A stretch of DNA of 64,000 bases from Nonomuraea polychroma (GTDB lineage Bacteria > Actinomycetota > Actinomycetes > Streptosporangiales > Streptosporangiaceae). The stretch is taken from positions 10,133,501 to 10,197,500 of the forward strand of contig NZ_SAUN01000001.1 of assembly GCF_004011505.1 (NCBI RefSeq), given 5' to 3'. The position numbers and the translations under genes were made by a program. Under the pieces are notes generated by a model. It saw only the letters and a program-made list of their open reading frames with translations, did no database searches and was not told where the DNA came from. Shown here piece after piece: positions 32,425 to 40,528 of the stretch. Position 1 is the stretch's first letter. Every line of letters starts with the position of its first letter.

Positions 32425-34695
32425 TCACCGGTGAAGATCCCGTACGGGTAGCTGCCACGCCGAGCGGAAGGCGGAGACGGCTTGCCACGCGATCTCCGCG
32501 TCCACCACGAACGCGTAACGCGCGGCCGCCAGCGCGTCGAAGCTGCCCGGCCATCGCTTCGCGTCCGTGCAGCGGGCGATCGTCGCGTCATCCAGCTCTC
32601 CGAAGAAGGTCCGCAACGTCTCACAGAAATAGGCGTACGCCGCGAAATCCCGCAGGAGCGGGGCGAGTTGGCCCTGGGCCAGCACCGTGTCCACGATCCT
32701 CATCGGCTCGTCCAGCACGGCTTCTCCGTAAGCCACCTCGTAGAGCAGGTCGCGGCAGTCGCCCTCACCTAGTGCATGGACGATCGCGCGCGCCTTGCGG
32801 GTGAGTTCCTCCGAGGCCAGCGCCGCCGACAGCTCACGTAGGGACGGCGGCGGCAGCGGATCTCCGGCCTCGTTGTCCTCGGCCATGAACACGTAGCGGT
32901 TCACGTCGACGCCGAAGAAGAGCTCCTCCTCCTGTCCCTGCCAGCCGTCCGGGGCCATCAGGGCGTGGCCGAGGCGGACGAGTTGACGCGCGGCCCGCAG
33001 CAGGTCGCGGGCCAGCCCTCCTGCCAGCACGTGGCAGAGAGCGACGTACGGCTCGCTGAGGCCGATGATCCGCCGGTACAGCAACCGGCGGCTCTCGGCG
33101 TAATCGAGCGTACCCACCCGGATGATCTCGTCGAAGGAGCTGTCGAAGGCGTCGCGGAGGGGGAGGCCACGCCGTTCGAAGGCCATGAGGGCGTCGTCGG
33201 AAACCGACACCATGAAGTAGACATGCGGAAGGCCGAAGATGCCCTTGATCTCGTTGAGGAAGCGTTCTGCCTGCTCCGCCGAACCAATCTTGTCGAGCTC
33301 GTCCACGCCGATAAAGACGCTGTGTCCCTTTTTGTCGGCGAAGGCGGCGACGCGGCGAGTGAAGTCGCGGAATTGCTCCACAGCCTCCGGATAGCTGAGC
33401 GGCTGCTCGGCATGAGACACCGACTCTCCAACCTGTCCCTCCACGCCGATGGCCAGTTTGACCGCGCCGGACCAGGTCAAACTGCGCGATTGGAGGAAGC
33501 GCACCCTGGTCAGGTGCCTCCTGGCCGCTCTGACCAGTTTGCGTGTCTCCTCATCCCGGTGCCGTCCCCAGCGCAGAATTGCCCGCATGACCATGCTGAT
33601 GTAGCGCCACAGACCCACCGCGCCCACCACCACGACGACCGCCAGCCTCCAGGGATCTGGCACCAGGAACCACACCCCGGCCCCGATCACGCCATAGAGG
33701 GCCAGCCCGATGACCAGTTCGCGGCCAAGCCACTGGATCGTCGTCATCCCGTCGCGCAGCCTCTCTTCCTGCTCGTCCTCGTCCGGGCGCGCCGTGTAGT
33801 GCCTGATCACGCTCTTACAGAAGGTCGCGAACAGGTGGAGCACGAAGTCGCGTGCGGCGTAGTCGACGGGCGCGGCGACCATGCAGCGCAGATCGTCGCT
33901 GGTGGTCTGGGCGGGGTCGCAGTAGTAACGGATGATCGTGGACTTGCCGGCGCCACGCGGGCCCGCGACACCGAGGCTGATGCCGCTGACAGTGTCCAGA
34001 AGCCTGCGCACCTCCTGTGCCGTCCGCGTTGGAACGTAGAAGACGCTGTCGTGCAGCTCGTACAGACCGGGGCTGCTGGTGACCGAGAACGTCCCGCCGA
34101 ACCGGTCGGCCCGCATGAGGTTGACGATCGCCCGCACCTCTTCGAGCAACGCGCCACGTCCGACGGCTCGCATCAGCGCGCTCCTGGCGCGATCCAGCTC
34201 GGGGTTGAGCCCGGCGACCAGGTCGCCGCCCAGCAGGCGGCGGCCGAAACGCTGCATCGGCACCTTGAACAGCCAGAAGGCGACCGCGGCGGCCACAAGC
34301 AGCACGACGCCCGCCCACCACCCGATCCAAGCCGATTCCCACCAGAGTGCTCCGACCTGCGCACCCACCACAGCCAACGCCCCGGCCGACGCCAGCCAGA
34401 TAGCCAGCGGTCGCAACGCGACGAGCTTGTTCTCGCTGGGCAGCAGAAGATCCATCCGGTCGCGCACCAGCGCCTGGTAGGCGTCGAACTCTGGCACGGC
34501 CCGCGCGAACACCCGCCGGGCATCGGCCGTGAGCTGCAGGCGCACCGCGCTGGCAGTCAGGCCGTACTCCTCGAAAGCCGACCTGATCTCTTGCTTGCCG
34601 AGCACGTGGTCGAGCGCGGCCATGTACATCTCGAACAGCAGACTGTCGGCATGCAGCGGATTCGGCCCAGTGCTGTCCTGCTCTTGCGCTGACAT
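32425..34695 (-). CDS. membrane-bound P-loop NTPase (KAP/STAND-like)
   Basis: Protein of 756 residues. After a helical N-terminal region come two membrane helices (about 94-112 and 123-143), then a P-loop domain with Walker A GPRGAGKST (245-253) and, interrupted by a second pair of membrane helices (about 327-344 and 350-366), Walker B VFIGVDELDKIG at 460-471 followed by a sensor-like VYFMVSVSD. Membrane helices inserted between Walker A and B are the hallmark of KAP NTPases, which in bacteria are often plasmid- or phage-defence-associated. The C-terminal part is helical with no enzymatic motif. Its ATG overlaps the stop of a LacI fragment (TGATG); GTG at 34698 is another possible start. Confidence 0.8.
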   Translation of the reverse strand: MSAQEQDSTGPNPLHADSLLFEMYMAALDHVLGKQEIRSAFEEYGLTASAVRLQLTADARRVFARAVPEFDAYQALVRDRMDLLLPSENKLVALRPLAIWLASAGALAVVGAQVGALWWESAWIGWWAGVVLLVAAAVAFWLFKVPMQRFGRRLLGGDLVAGLNPELDRARSALMRAVGRGALLEEVRAIVNLMRADRFGGTFSVTSSPGLYELHDSVFYVPTRTAQEVRRLLDTVSGISLGVAGPRGAGKSTIIRYYCDPAQTTSDDLRCMVAAPVDYAARDFVLHLFATFCKSVIRHYTARPDEDEQEERLRDGMTTIQWLGRELVIGLALYGVIGAGVWFLVPDPWRLAVVVVVGAVGLWRYISMVMRAILRWGRHRDEETRKLVRAARRHLTRVRFLQSRSLTWSGAVKLAIGVEGQVGESVSHAEQPLSYPEAVEQFRDFTRRVAAFADKKGHSVFIGVDELDKIGSAEQAERFLNEIKGIFGLPHVYFMVSVSDDALMAFERRGLPLRDAFDSSFDEIIRVGTLDYAESRRLLYRRIIGLSEPYVALCHVLAGGLARDLLRAARQLVRLGHALMAPDGWQGQEEELFFGVDVNRYVFMAEDNEAGDPLPPPSLRELSAALASEELTRKARAIVHALGEGDCRDLLYEVAYGEAVLDEPMRIVDTVLAQGQLAPLLRDFAAYAYFCETLRTFFGELDDATIARCTDAKRWPGSFDALAAARYAFVVDAEIAWQAVSAFRSAWQLPVRDLHR

Positions 34696-35110
34696 CACGC
34701 CGTACGGTCGCACGCTGCCGCGCTTCTGGACAAGGCCCCGACCGGCGGCCCCACCGAGTCGCGCCGGACGAGCGGGCACGGCATCGCGACAGCAGCTTGC
34801 GGGATCGCCGTGCCTTCGATTGCGGCGAGCAGGGTGCGGACCGCCCATTCACCCATCTGGTAGTGGGGCAGCGCGACCGTGGTCAGCGGCGGAGAGAGCT
34901 CCGGGGCGATGAGGTCCTGGTCGTCATAGCCGACCACGGACAGATCGTGAGGGATGCTCAGCCCGAGCTCCCCTGCGGCCCGGTAGCACCCCATCGCCAT
35001 CCGGTCGTTGAAGCAGAAGATCGCGGACGGCCGCTCCGGGAGGTCGAGCAGGCGCCTGGCGGCGCGGTAGCCGCCCGCGGTGTCCCCGTGCTCGGCGGCC
35101 ACCAGCGCCG
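34695..35110 (-). pseudogene. LacI-family regulator, C-terminal fragment
   Basis: The minus strand encodes the second half of a LacI-type sugar regulator: GYRAARRLLDLPERPSAIFC, FNDRMAMGCYRAAGELGLSI, VVGYDDQDLIAPELSPPLTT and a C-terminal VRRDSVGPP. The HTH domain and the first half of the ligand domain are absent; homology ends about 35110, 60 bases before the GH91 start codon. Its place, divergent from a fructan-degrading gene, suggests that it once controlled that gene. Confidence 0.85.
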
Positions 35111-35171
35111 GGCGAACTCCACCTGTCCCCTCCCACCCGGATTTCGCTTCTCACCCCCCAGGAGGAACCGC

Positions 35172-36270
35172 ATGACCCAGAAGGATTCCGGCCTCAGCAG
35201 GCGCGTGCTGCTCCGAGCCCCGGCCGTTGGCGCGGCAGCGGCCGGCTTAGCCGTGCTGTCGGGCCAGTCCCCCGCGTCCGCCATGGCAACGCCGCCCACG
35301 GTGTACGACGTCACGACCTGGCGCCACTCCACCAACCCGGCCATCACCTGCTACACCGACATCGGTGCACTGATCAACGACATCATCGCCGACATCAAGA
35401 CCCGCCAGCCCAACCAGTCGTCGAAGCCCGGGGCGGTGATCTACATCCCTCCCGGCGACTACCCTCTCAAGACCAGGGTCACGGTCGACGTCAGCTACCT
35501 CACCATCAGGGGCGACGGCCACGGCTTCGCCTCCTCCAGCATCCGCTACAACGCCGGGGACACCTGGTCCTGGCACGAGATCTGGCCGGGCGGCAGCCGG
35601 ATCCGGGTCGAGAACACCGACGGCAAAAGCGAGGCCTTCCTCGTCTCCCGCAGCGGGGATCCGCGGCTGAGCTCGGTCGTCTTCGACAACTTCTGCCTCG
35701 ACGGGCTCTCCTTCACGCCGAACCAGAACGCCTACACCAACGGCAAGATCGGGATCCGGGTCGACACGGCCAACGACGCCTTCCGCATCGAACGTATGGG
35801 GTTCGTCTACCTGGAGCGAGCGCTGATCGTGCGGGACGCGGACGCGCTGAGCGTGCGCGGCAACTTCATCGCCGAATGCGGCAGCTGTGTGGAGCTGATC
35901 GGCTCCGGGCAGGCGTCGAAGGTCACCGACAACCACATCGGCGCAGGCCACATCGGCTATTCACCTCCGCAACACAAGGACGACCTGTACGGGGTGGTCC
36001 ACCTGCGCGGTGACGGCAACATGGTGACCGGCAACCTCTTCGCCTACGACGTCGCCCCCGCCAAGATCACCCCTTCGGCGCCCAACCCACCATCATCCTG
36101 GTCGCCTCCGGACACAACAACCACCTGTCCAACAACAGCGTGGTCAGCAACGTCGCGGCGAACGTCGTCGTGCTCGATGGGAGCACACAGGGCACGAAGG
36201 TGATCGACAGTGCCACGGCGTCGCAGTTCGTCACCACTCCTCGAACTACACCTTCCGCGCCACTCCCTAA
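35172..36270 (+). pseudogene. inulin fructotransferase (GH91) pseudogene
   Basis: A good start (GGAGG then ATG at 35172) leads into a Tat signal (SRRVLLRAPAVGAAAAG...ASA) and a right-handed beta-helix that closely matches GH91 inulin fructotransferases: PTVYDVTTWRHS, YTDIGALINDIIADIKTRQP, GAVIYIPPGDYPL, RIERMGFVYLERALIVRDAD, CGSCVELIGSGQA and DLYGVVHLRGDGNMVTGNLF. About 75 residues normally between the last two segments are missing, near 35940-35980. A frameshift at about 36080 then moves the ending (ILVASG, NVVVLDGSTQGTKVIDSATA) into another frame, and a second shift precedes the original stop at 36268-36270 (SNYTFRATP). Secreted fructan lyase in origin, now inactive. Confidence 0.82.
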
Positions 36271-36346
36271 GCCGAAGGGGAGGAGGTCAGCCAGGCCTGC
36301 ACCCGTGCTCTGCCCGGCACGCCCGGGCAGGGCCGGGCGGATCCGC

Positions 36347-36517
36347 TCAGGCGAATTCCGCGGCCTCCCCGGCTTCCTGCAAGATGACGAAGCGGTGCTG
36401 GCCGGCCAGGAAGTGGCCGACGCCGACGATGGCCACAATGGGCCATTCGACGATCTCCAGCACTCCTAGTGCGATGAGAACCGCGTAGAAGGCGAGCTGC
36501 TCGGGCTTGACGACCAT
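36347..36517 (-). CDS. small single-pass membrane protein
   Basis: Protein of 56 residues: MVVKPEQLAFYAVLIALGVL then EIVEWPIVAIVGVGHFLAGQ, one hydrophobic hairpin or long helix with an acidic tail (EAGEAAEFA). ATG at 36517 follows AAGGAG at 7 bases. Closely similar small proteins with the EWPxxxVVGVGH pattern recur in actinomycetes. Function unknown. Upstream to 36766 nothing else is seen. Confidence 0.7.
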   Translation of the reverse strand: MVVKPEQLAFYAVLIALGVLEIVEWPIVAIVGVGHFLAGQHRFVILQEAGEAAEFA

Positions 36518-36766
36518 GGTCCGCTCCTTCGAACGATCCTTCCCTGTTCGCATGCCCTCTACGGATCCGGTAAACGGTCGCGAGGTGAAGGCTGGGGAAG
36601 AGTGGGGCAAAGGCCGCGGCAGACGGTCCGGGAGTGCGCCTCCGGCTGCTGGAGGCGGCCGGGCGCTCTGCCGAGTCCGGCTACCGACCCTGACTGGCTG
36701 GAGCGGCGCAAGCCGCGCACGTGACCTCCCCTCGTTGCGGTCGGCCCTCGCCGCCAAAGAGGCTCC

Positions 36767-36831
36767 GGTCGGCCGGTCGGCCGGTCAGGGGTCGGCCGGT
36801 CAGCCGGTCGGCCGGTCAGCGGTCGGCCGGT
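36767..36831 (+). repeat. GGTCGGCC short tandem repeat tract
   Basis: Eight-base units GGTCGGCC or GGTCAGCC recur at 36767, 36775, 36790, 36798, 36806 and 36821, separated by short variants. The tract covers the last codons of the DUF6223 gene and the following 50 bases. It is a simple slippage-type repeat rather than a CRISPR. Confidence 0.75.
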
Positions 36832-37250
36832 GCGGCGGTGCGGCGGTTGCGGGTCAGAGCGAGCCCGCCGAGGACCGTGCTGATCAGCCCCACCACCAGG
36901 GCCACATAGCCCCCGACAATTCCGTAGCCGGTGCCGGGGCCACCCTCGGCGGCCGCCACGACCAGCCCGCCGATGACCGCCCCCGCCAGTCCTGCTACCA
37001 GGGCCACGATGGCTCCGCGTCTTCCGTTGCCTTTGCCGATACGGCCGGCGGAGCGGGCCAGAGCGAGCCCGCCGATGACCGCGCCGGCCAGCCCCAGCAG
37101 CGCGGCCACCAAGGACCAGAGACGCCCGGCGGTCAAGCCGTAGGAACTGACGGGGTCCGGCTGGACTAGGACGTGTGCGGCCGCAGGTGTGGCGAGCCAG
37201 AAAGCTGCGAGCGGGGCGGCTGCGGCGGCGAGCAGGTGACGGACGGACAT
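36816..37250 (-). CDS. DUF6223-like membrane protein
   Basis: Protein of 144 residues. A signal-like first helix (HLLAAAAAPLAAFWLATPAA) is followed by the lumenal AHVLVQPDPVSSYGLTAGR and three Gly/Ala-rich membrane helices, two of them near-duplicates (LLGLAGAVIGGLALARSAGR and LVAGLAGAVIGGLVVAAA). The layout and TxGR-LW-S-LVAALLGLAG segment match the actinomycete DUF6223 family. Function is unknown. A GGAGCATCCC ribosome site precedes ATG at 37250. Confidence 0.75.
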   Translation of the reverse strand: MSVRHLLAAAAAPLAAFWLATPAAAHVLVQPDPVSSYGLTAGRLWSLVAALLGLAGAVIGGLALARSAGRIGKGNGRRGAIVALVAGLAGAVIGGLVVAAAEGGPGTGYGIVGGYVALVVGLISTVLGGLALTRNRRTAAPADR

Positions 37251-37467
37251 GGGATGCTCCTTCTCCTCCGAGGACTGGTCGTCGCCTGATGATGTCCGCC
37301 GGACCCACCGCGGATCGTCCCGCTGGCGTGGGAAATCCGTGCTGCCGCCGATGCCTTAGCCGGCTGCCGCGGACGCTGCAGGAGCCGCGAAGGTACTGCG
37401 TGTGCGGTAGGCGGCCGTCATCCTTGCGCCGGATTTGCCGGCCCCGACATGGGGCTATGGTGCGCGC

Positions 37468-38595
37468 ATGAGCGTAGGACGATTCGGTGGCCGGGCACGT
37501 GTCACCGACTGGGGGATCGCCGTCGGCGTGGCGGCGGCGCTGCTGGTCACCGGGCTGTCCGAGCAGCACTCCGGCACGTACCTCGACCTGCTCGGCTACG
37601 TGCTGCTGACGGCCGGCGGTCTGGGGCTGGCCGCGCGCCGCCGGGCCCCGGTTCTCGTCCTGGCCGTCACGGGGCTGTGCGCGGCGGGTTATCAGGCGGC
37701 CGGTTTCGACGTGCCGGCCGTCGCGTACCTGTTCGCGGTGTACGCAGCCGTGCGGGCGGGACACCGTACCGTCACGGTGGTGGCGAGTGTGATCATGCTG
37801 GCTGTTCTCCCCCTGGCGGCCCTGGCCTCGGGCCTGCACGACACGGGCGAGGCGTTCGCGCAGGCCCGGGGCGCCCTGGAGCTGGCCTGGCTGATCGCGG
37901 CCGGCGCCGCGGGTGAAGCGCTGCGGCAGGCCGAGCGGCGGGCGGACGAAGCCGAGCGCACCCGGGAGGAGACCGCGCGGCGCCGCGCCGACGAGGAGCG
38001 GCTGCACATCGCGCGGGAGTTGCACGACTCGCTCACCCACCAGATCTCGATCATCAAGCTACAGGCCGAGGTCGCCGTCCACGTGGCCCGCAAGCGGGGC
38101 GAACAGGTGCCGGAGGCGCTGCTGGCGATCCAGGAGGCCGGACGTGAGGCGGCCCGGGAACTGCGGGCGACCCTGGAGGCGCTGCGCGACGACGACACGA
38201 GTCCGCCCCGTGGGCTCGACCACGTCGCGGAACTGGTGGAACGGGCTCGGACGACCGGTCTGGAGGCGACGCTGACGATCGAGGGACAACGACATGACGT
38301 GCCGGCCGCGGTGGACCGGACCGCCTACCGGATCGTTCAGGAGTCACTCACCAACATCGCCCGTCACGCCGCCGCCGCGACGGCGTCGGTCCGGATCGAC
38401 TACCGTCCCGACGCTCTCGCGGTACGCATCGATGACGACGGCAAGGCCACCCCGGACACCGCCCCTGTGCCCGGCGTCGGGCTGCTCGGCATGCGGGAAC
38501 GCGTCACCGCCCTCGGCGGTCGCCTATTAGCGGCACCGCGCGGCGAGGGCGGCTTCACCGTCCAGGCCGAACTCCCCGTGGACCGAACGTCATGA
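37468..38595 (+). CDS. two-component sensor histidine kinase (NarL/DesK type)
   Basis: Sensor kinase of 375 residues. Four to five membrane helices fill residues 12-150 with no extracellular domain, followed by a coiled linker (RQAERRADEAERTREETARR) and a HisKA_3 box RLHIARELHDSLTHQ with the phosphoacceptor His186. The HATPase_c domain has TAYRIVQESLTNIARHA and PVPGVGLLGMRERV. The short sensor suggests that it reads membrane state or a ligand within the bilayer. Its stop overlaps the start of the response regulator by four bases. Confidence 0.95.
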   Translation: MSVGRFGGRARVTDWGIAVGVAAALLVTGLSEQHSGTYLDLLGYVLLTAGGLGLAARRRAPVLVLAVTGLCAAGYQAAGFDVPAVAYLFAVYAAVRAGHRTVTVVASVIMLAVLPLAALASGLHDTGEAFAQARGALELAWLIAAGAAGEALRQAERRADEAERTREETARRRADEERLHIARELHDSLTHQISIIKLQAEVAVHVARKRGEQVPEALLAIQEAGREAARELRATLEALRDDDTSPPRGLDHVAELVERARTTGLEATLTIEGQRHDVPAAVDRTAYRIVQESLTNIARHAAAATASVRIDYRPDALAVRIDDDGKATPDTAPVPGVGLLGMRERVTALGGRLLAAPRGEGGFTVQAELPVDRTS

Positions 38596-39254
38596 TCCGT
38601 GTCCTGCTGGTCGACGACCAGCCGCTCCTTCGCAGCGGATTCCGCGCGCTCCTCGACCTCGAAGACGACATCGAGGTGGTGGCCGAGGCCGCCGACGGGC
38701 GGGAGGGCCTGGCCCTGGTCAAGGAACACCGGCCCGACGTCGCGCTCATCGACATCCAGATGCCGGTCCTCGACGGCATCGAGGCGACCCGGCGCATCGC
38801 CGCGGACCCGACCCTGGCCGGGGTGCATGTCGTCATCCTGACCAACTACGGCTTGGACGAATACGTCTTCAACGCGTTGCGCGCCGGCGCGGCCGGATTC
38901 CTCGTCAAAGACATCGTGCCGGAAGACTTCCTGCACGCCGTACGCGTTGCCGCGCGCGGTGACGCCCTGCTCGCGCCATCGATCACCCGCAAGCTGATCA
39001 ACCGGTACGTCACCCAGCCGCTCCACATCGGCGCCGGCACGGGGCTGGAAGAGCTGACCAACCGCGAACGCGAGGCCGTCGCCCTGGTCGCGCAGGGCCT
39101 GTCCAACGACCAGATCGCCGACCGCATGGCGATCAGCTCACAGACCGCGAAAACCCATGTCAACCGGGCCATGGCCAAGCTCCACGCCCGTGACCGCGCC
39201 CAACTCGTCGTCCTCGCCTACGAATCCGGTCTGGTGACCCCACGCAACTCCTGA
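38592..39254 (+). CDS. NarL/LuxR family response regulator
   Basis: Response regulator of 220 residues: receiver domain with Asp8/Asp9, phospho-acceptor Asp54 (LIDIQMP) and Lys in LVKDIVPED, then a LuxR HTH with ELTNREREAVALVAQGLSND and TAKTHVNRAMAKL. It is the partner of the kinase at 37468, to which it is translationally coupled by ATGA. Target genes cannot be named; no matching repeat was found upstream of either gene. Confidence 0.95.
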   Translation: MIRVLLVDDQPLLRSGFRALLDLEDDIEVVAEAADGREGLALVKEHRPDVALIDIQMPVLDGIEATRRIAADPTLAGVHVVILTNYGLDEYVFNALRAGAAGFLVKDIVPEDFLHAVRVAARGDALLAPSITRKLINRYVTQPLHIGAGTGLEELTNREREAVALVAQGLSNDQIADRMAISSQTAKTHVNRAMAKLHARDRAQLVVLAYESGLVTPRNS

Positions 39255-39310
39255 CATCCCCGATATCGCCATCAGGGGCCAGCACGGGCGAGGCTGACCG
39301 GCAGGCCGCG

Positions 39311-40069
39311 TCAACCCTCTGTACGAGGCAGGCGACGCAGGAGGTATGTGTCCATGATCCAGCCCTTGCGGGTACGCGCCTCGGCACGCAACTCGCGGAT
39401 GCGATCGCCGACCTCGGCCACCGGCCCGGACACCAGGATCTCGTCGGGAGTTCCAAGGTAGGCGCCCCAGTGGATGTGGAAGTCGTCGAGGCCGGCGAAG
39501 GAGCAGTGCGCGTCCAGCATGACGACCACGTCGTCGGCGGTGGGGCCGTGCTCGGCGAGGCGGCGGCCCGTGGTGAGGTGCACGGGCCGTCCGACCTGGG
39601 TGAGGCTGGTGCGGTGGCGGGCGGTGAGCGCGGCCACGCTGCTGATCCCGGGGATGACCTCGTACTCGAAGGTGACGTTCCCACGCTGGAGGATCTCCTC
39701 GACGATGGCCAGCGTGCTGTCGTACACGCTTGGATCGCCCCATACCAGGAACGCCCCGGTCTGGCCGTCGGGCAGCTCGTCCCGGACGAGCGCCTCGAGG
39801 GCAAGCGCCCGCCGCGTGCGCCAGTCCTCCACGGCGGCGGTGTACGCCGGGGCGGTCCGGTCGCGCTCGGGGTCGCGGGCCTCGATGACCCGGTACGGCC
39901 GGCGGCCGTGCTCGGTGATCAGGTCCAGCCGAAGCTGGACCAGATCGTGCTTGACCTCGCCCTTGTCCACGATGAGGAACACGTCGGTGGCGGCGATGGC
40001 CTTGACCGCCTGCAGGGTGAGATGGTCGGGATCGCCGGCGCCGATGCCGATGACGAGTAGCCGCTTCAC
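39311..40069 (-). CDS. cobF: precorrin-6A synthase (deacetylating), CobF
   Basis: SAM-dependent tetrapyrrole methyltransferase of 252 residues that methylates C-1 of precorrin-5 with loss of the extruded acetyl group in the aerobic B12 route. The opening VKRLLVIGIGAGDPDHLTLQ and later TGAFLVWGDPSVYDSTL and FEYEVIPGISSVAAL are those of CobF rather than CbiD. GTG at 40069 gives family length; a GTG two codons upstream is also possible. It is divergent from the cobL operon. CobF presence is diagnostic for the late-cobalt (aerobic) pathway. Confidence 0.93.
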   Translation of the reverse strand: MKRLLVIGIGAGDPDHLTLQAVKAIAATDVFLIVDKGEVKHDLVQLRLDLITEHGRRPYRVIEARDPERDRTAPAYTAAVEDWRTRRALALEALVRDELPDGQTGAFLVWGDPSVYDSTLAIVEEILQRGNVTFEYEVIPGISSVAALTARHRTSLTQVGRPVHLTTGRRLAEHGPTADDVVVMLDAHCSFAGLDDFHIHWGAYLGTPDEILVSGPVAEVGDRIRELRAEARTRKGWIMDTYLLRRLPRTEG

Positions 40070-40122
40070 CCGCACGAGTCTGCCAGAACGGTGGATATAC
40101 GATATGCCTCGCAAATTACCCC

Positions 40123-40140
40123 AAGGAGGCCAAGGAGGGG
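40123..40140 (+). promoter_or_regulatory. duplicated Shine-Dalgarno sequence
   Basis: AAGGAGG occurs twice in nine bases (40123-40129 and 40132-40138) ahead of the GTG at 40142. The near copy is only 3 bases from the start and the far copy 12 bases, so neither spacing is ideal. TACGAT at 40098-40103 could be the -10 of the transcript. Confidence 0.5.
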
Positions 40141-40141
40141 C

Positions 40142-40528
40142 GTGGATCTCGTCGAGCAGGGCGACGCCTTCGCCGCGTTCTGGCAGGAGCGGCACCTGTG
40201 CACGCTGTCCACCGCGCGCCCCGACGGCCCGCCTCACGTGGTGCCGGTCGGCGCGACGCTGGACCTGGAGACCGGCATCGCCCGGGTGATCACCTCGAGT
40301 TCCTCGGTCAAGGCCCGGCTCATCGGCGCAGGCGGCGCGCTGGTGGCCGTCTGTCAGGTGGACGGCCGCCGCTGGTCGACGCTGGAGGGCCGGGCGGTGC
40401 TGCGTACCGGTCCGGAGCAGGTCGCCGATGCCGAGCGCCGCTACGCCGCCCGCTACAAGCCGCCCCGGCCGAACCCGTCGCGGGTCGTCGTGGAGATCCA
40501 GGTGACGCGCGTGCTGGGCAACGTGTGA
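40142..40528 (+). CDS. PPOX-class (pyridoxamine oxidase-like, F420/FMN) protein in cob operon
   Basis: Split-barrel protein of 128 residues of the PPOX/F420-dependent type (TIGR03618-like): FWQERHLCTLSTARPDGPPH then VVPVGATLD, TSSSSVKARLIGAGG, VCQVDGRRWSTLEGRAVL and RVVVEIQVTRVLG. Members bind FMN or F420 and reduce or sense small molecules. It is the first gene of the cobL-cobM-cobK operon and its stop overlaps the cobL start (GTGA). That coupling suggests a B12-related role, such as corrinoid or flavin reduction, but this is inference; no such function is proved for this subfamily. Confidence 0.8.
   Translation: MDLVEQGDAFAAFWQERHLCTLSTARPDGPPHVVPVGATLDLETGIARVITSSSSVKARLIGAGGALVAVCQVDGRRWSTLEGRAVLRTGPEQVADAERRYAARYKPPRPNPSRVVVEIQVTRVLGNV

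Noticed and set aside
32307..32624. Minus-strand ORF between the NTPase and the histidine phosphatase
   Set aside because: Its last 50 residues look protein-like and its stop overlaps the phosphatase start, but most of it overlaps the NTPase 3' end in another frame and no ribosome site or family was found.
32965..34692. 575-codon plus-strand ORF opposite the KAP-like NTPase
   Set aside because: Antisense shadow with Arg/Gln/His-rich composition.
36767..36831. Possible CRISPR-like repeat
   Set aside because: Units are 8 bases with no unique spacers; it is a simple tandem repeat.
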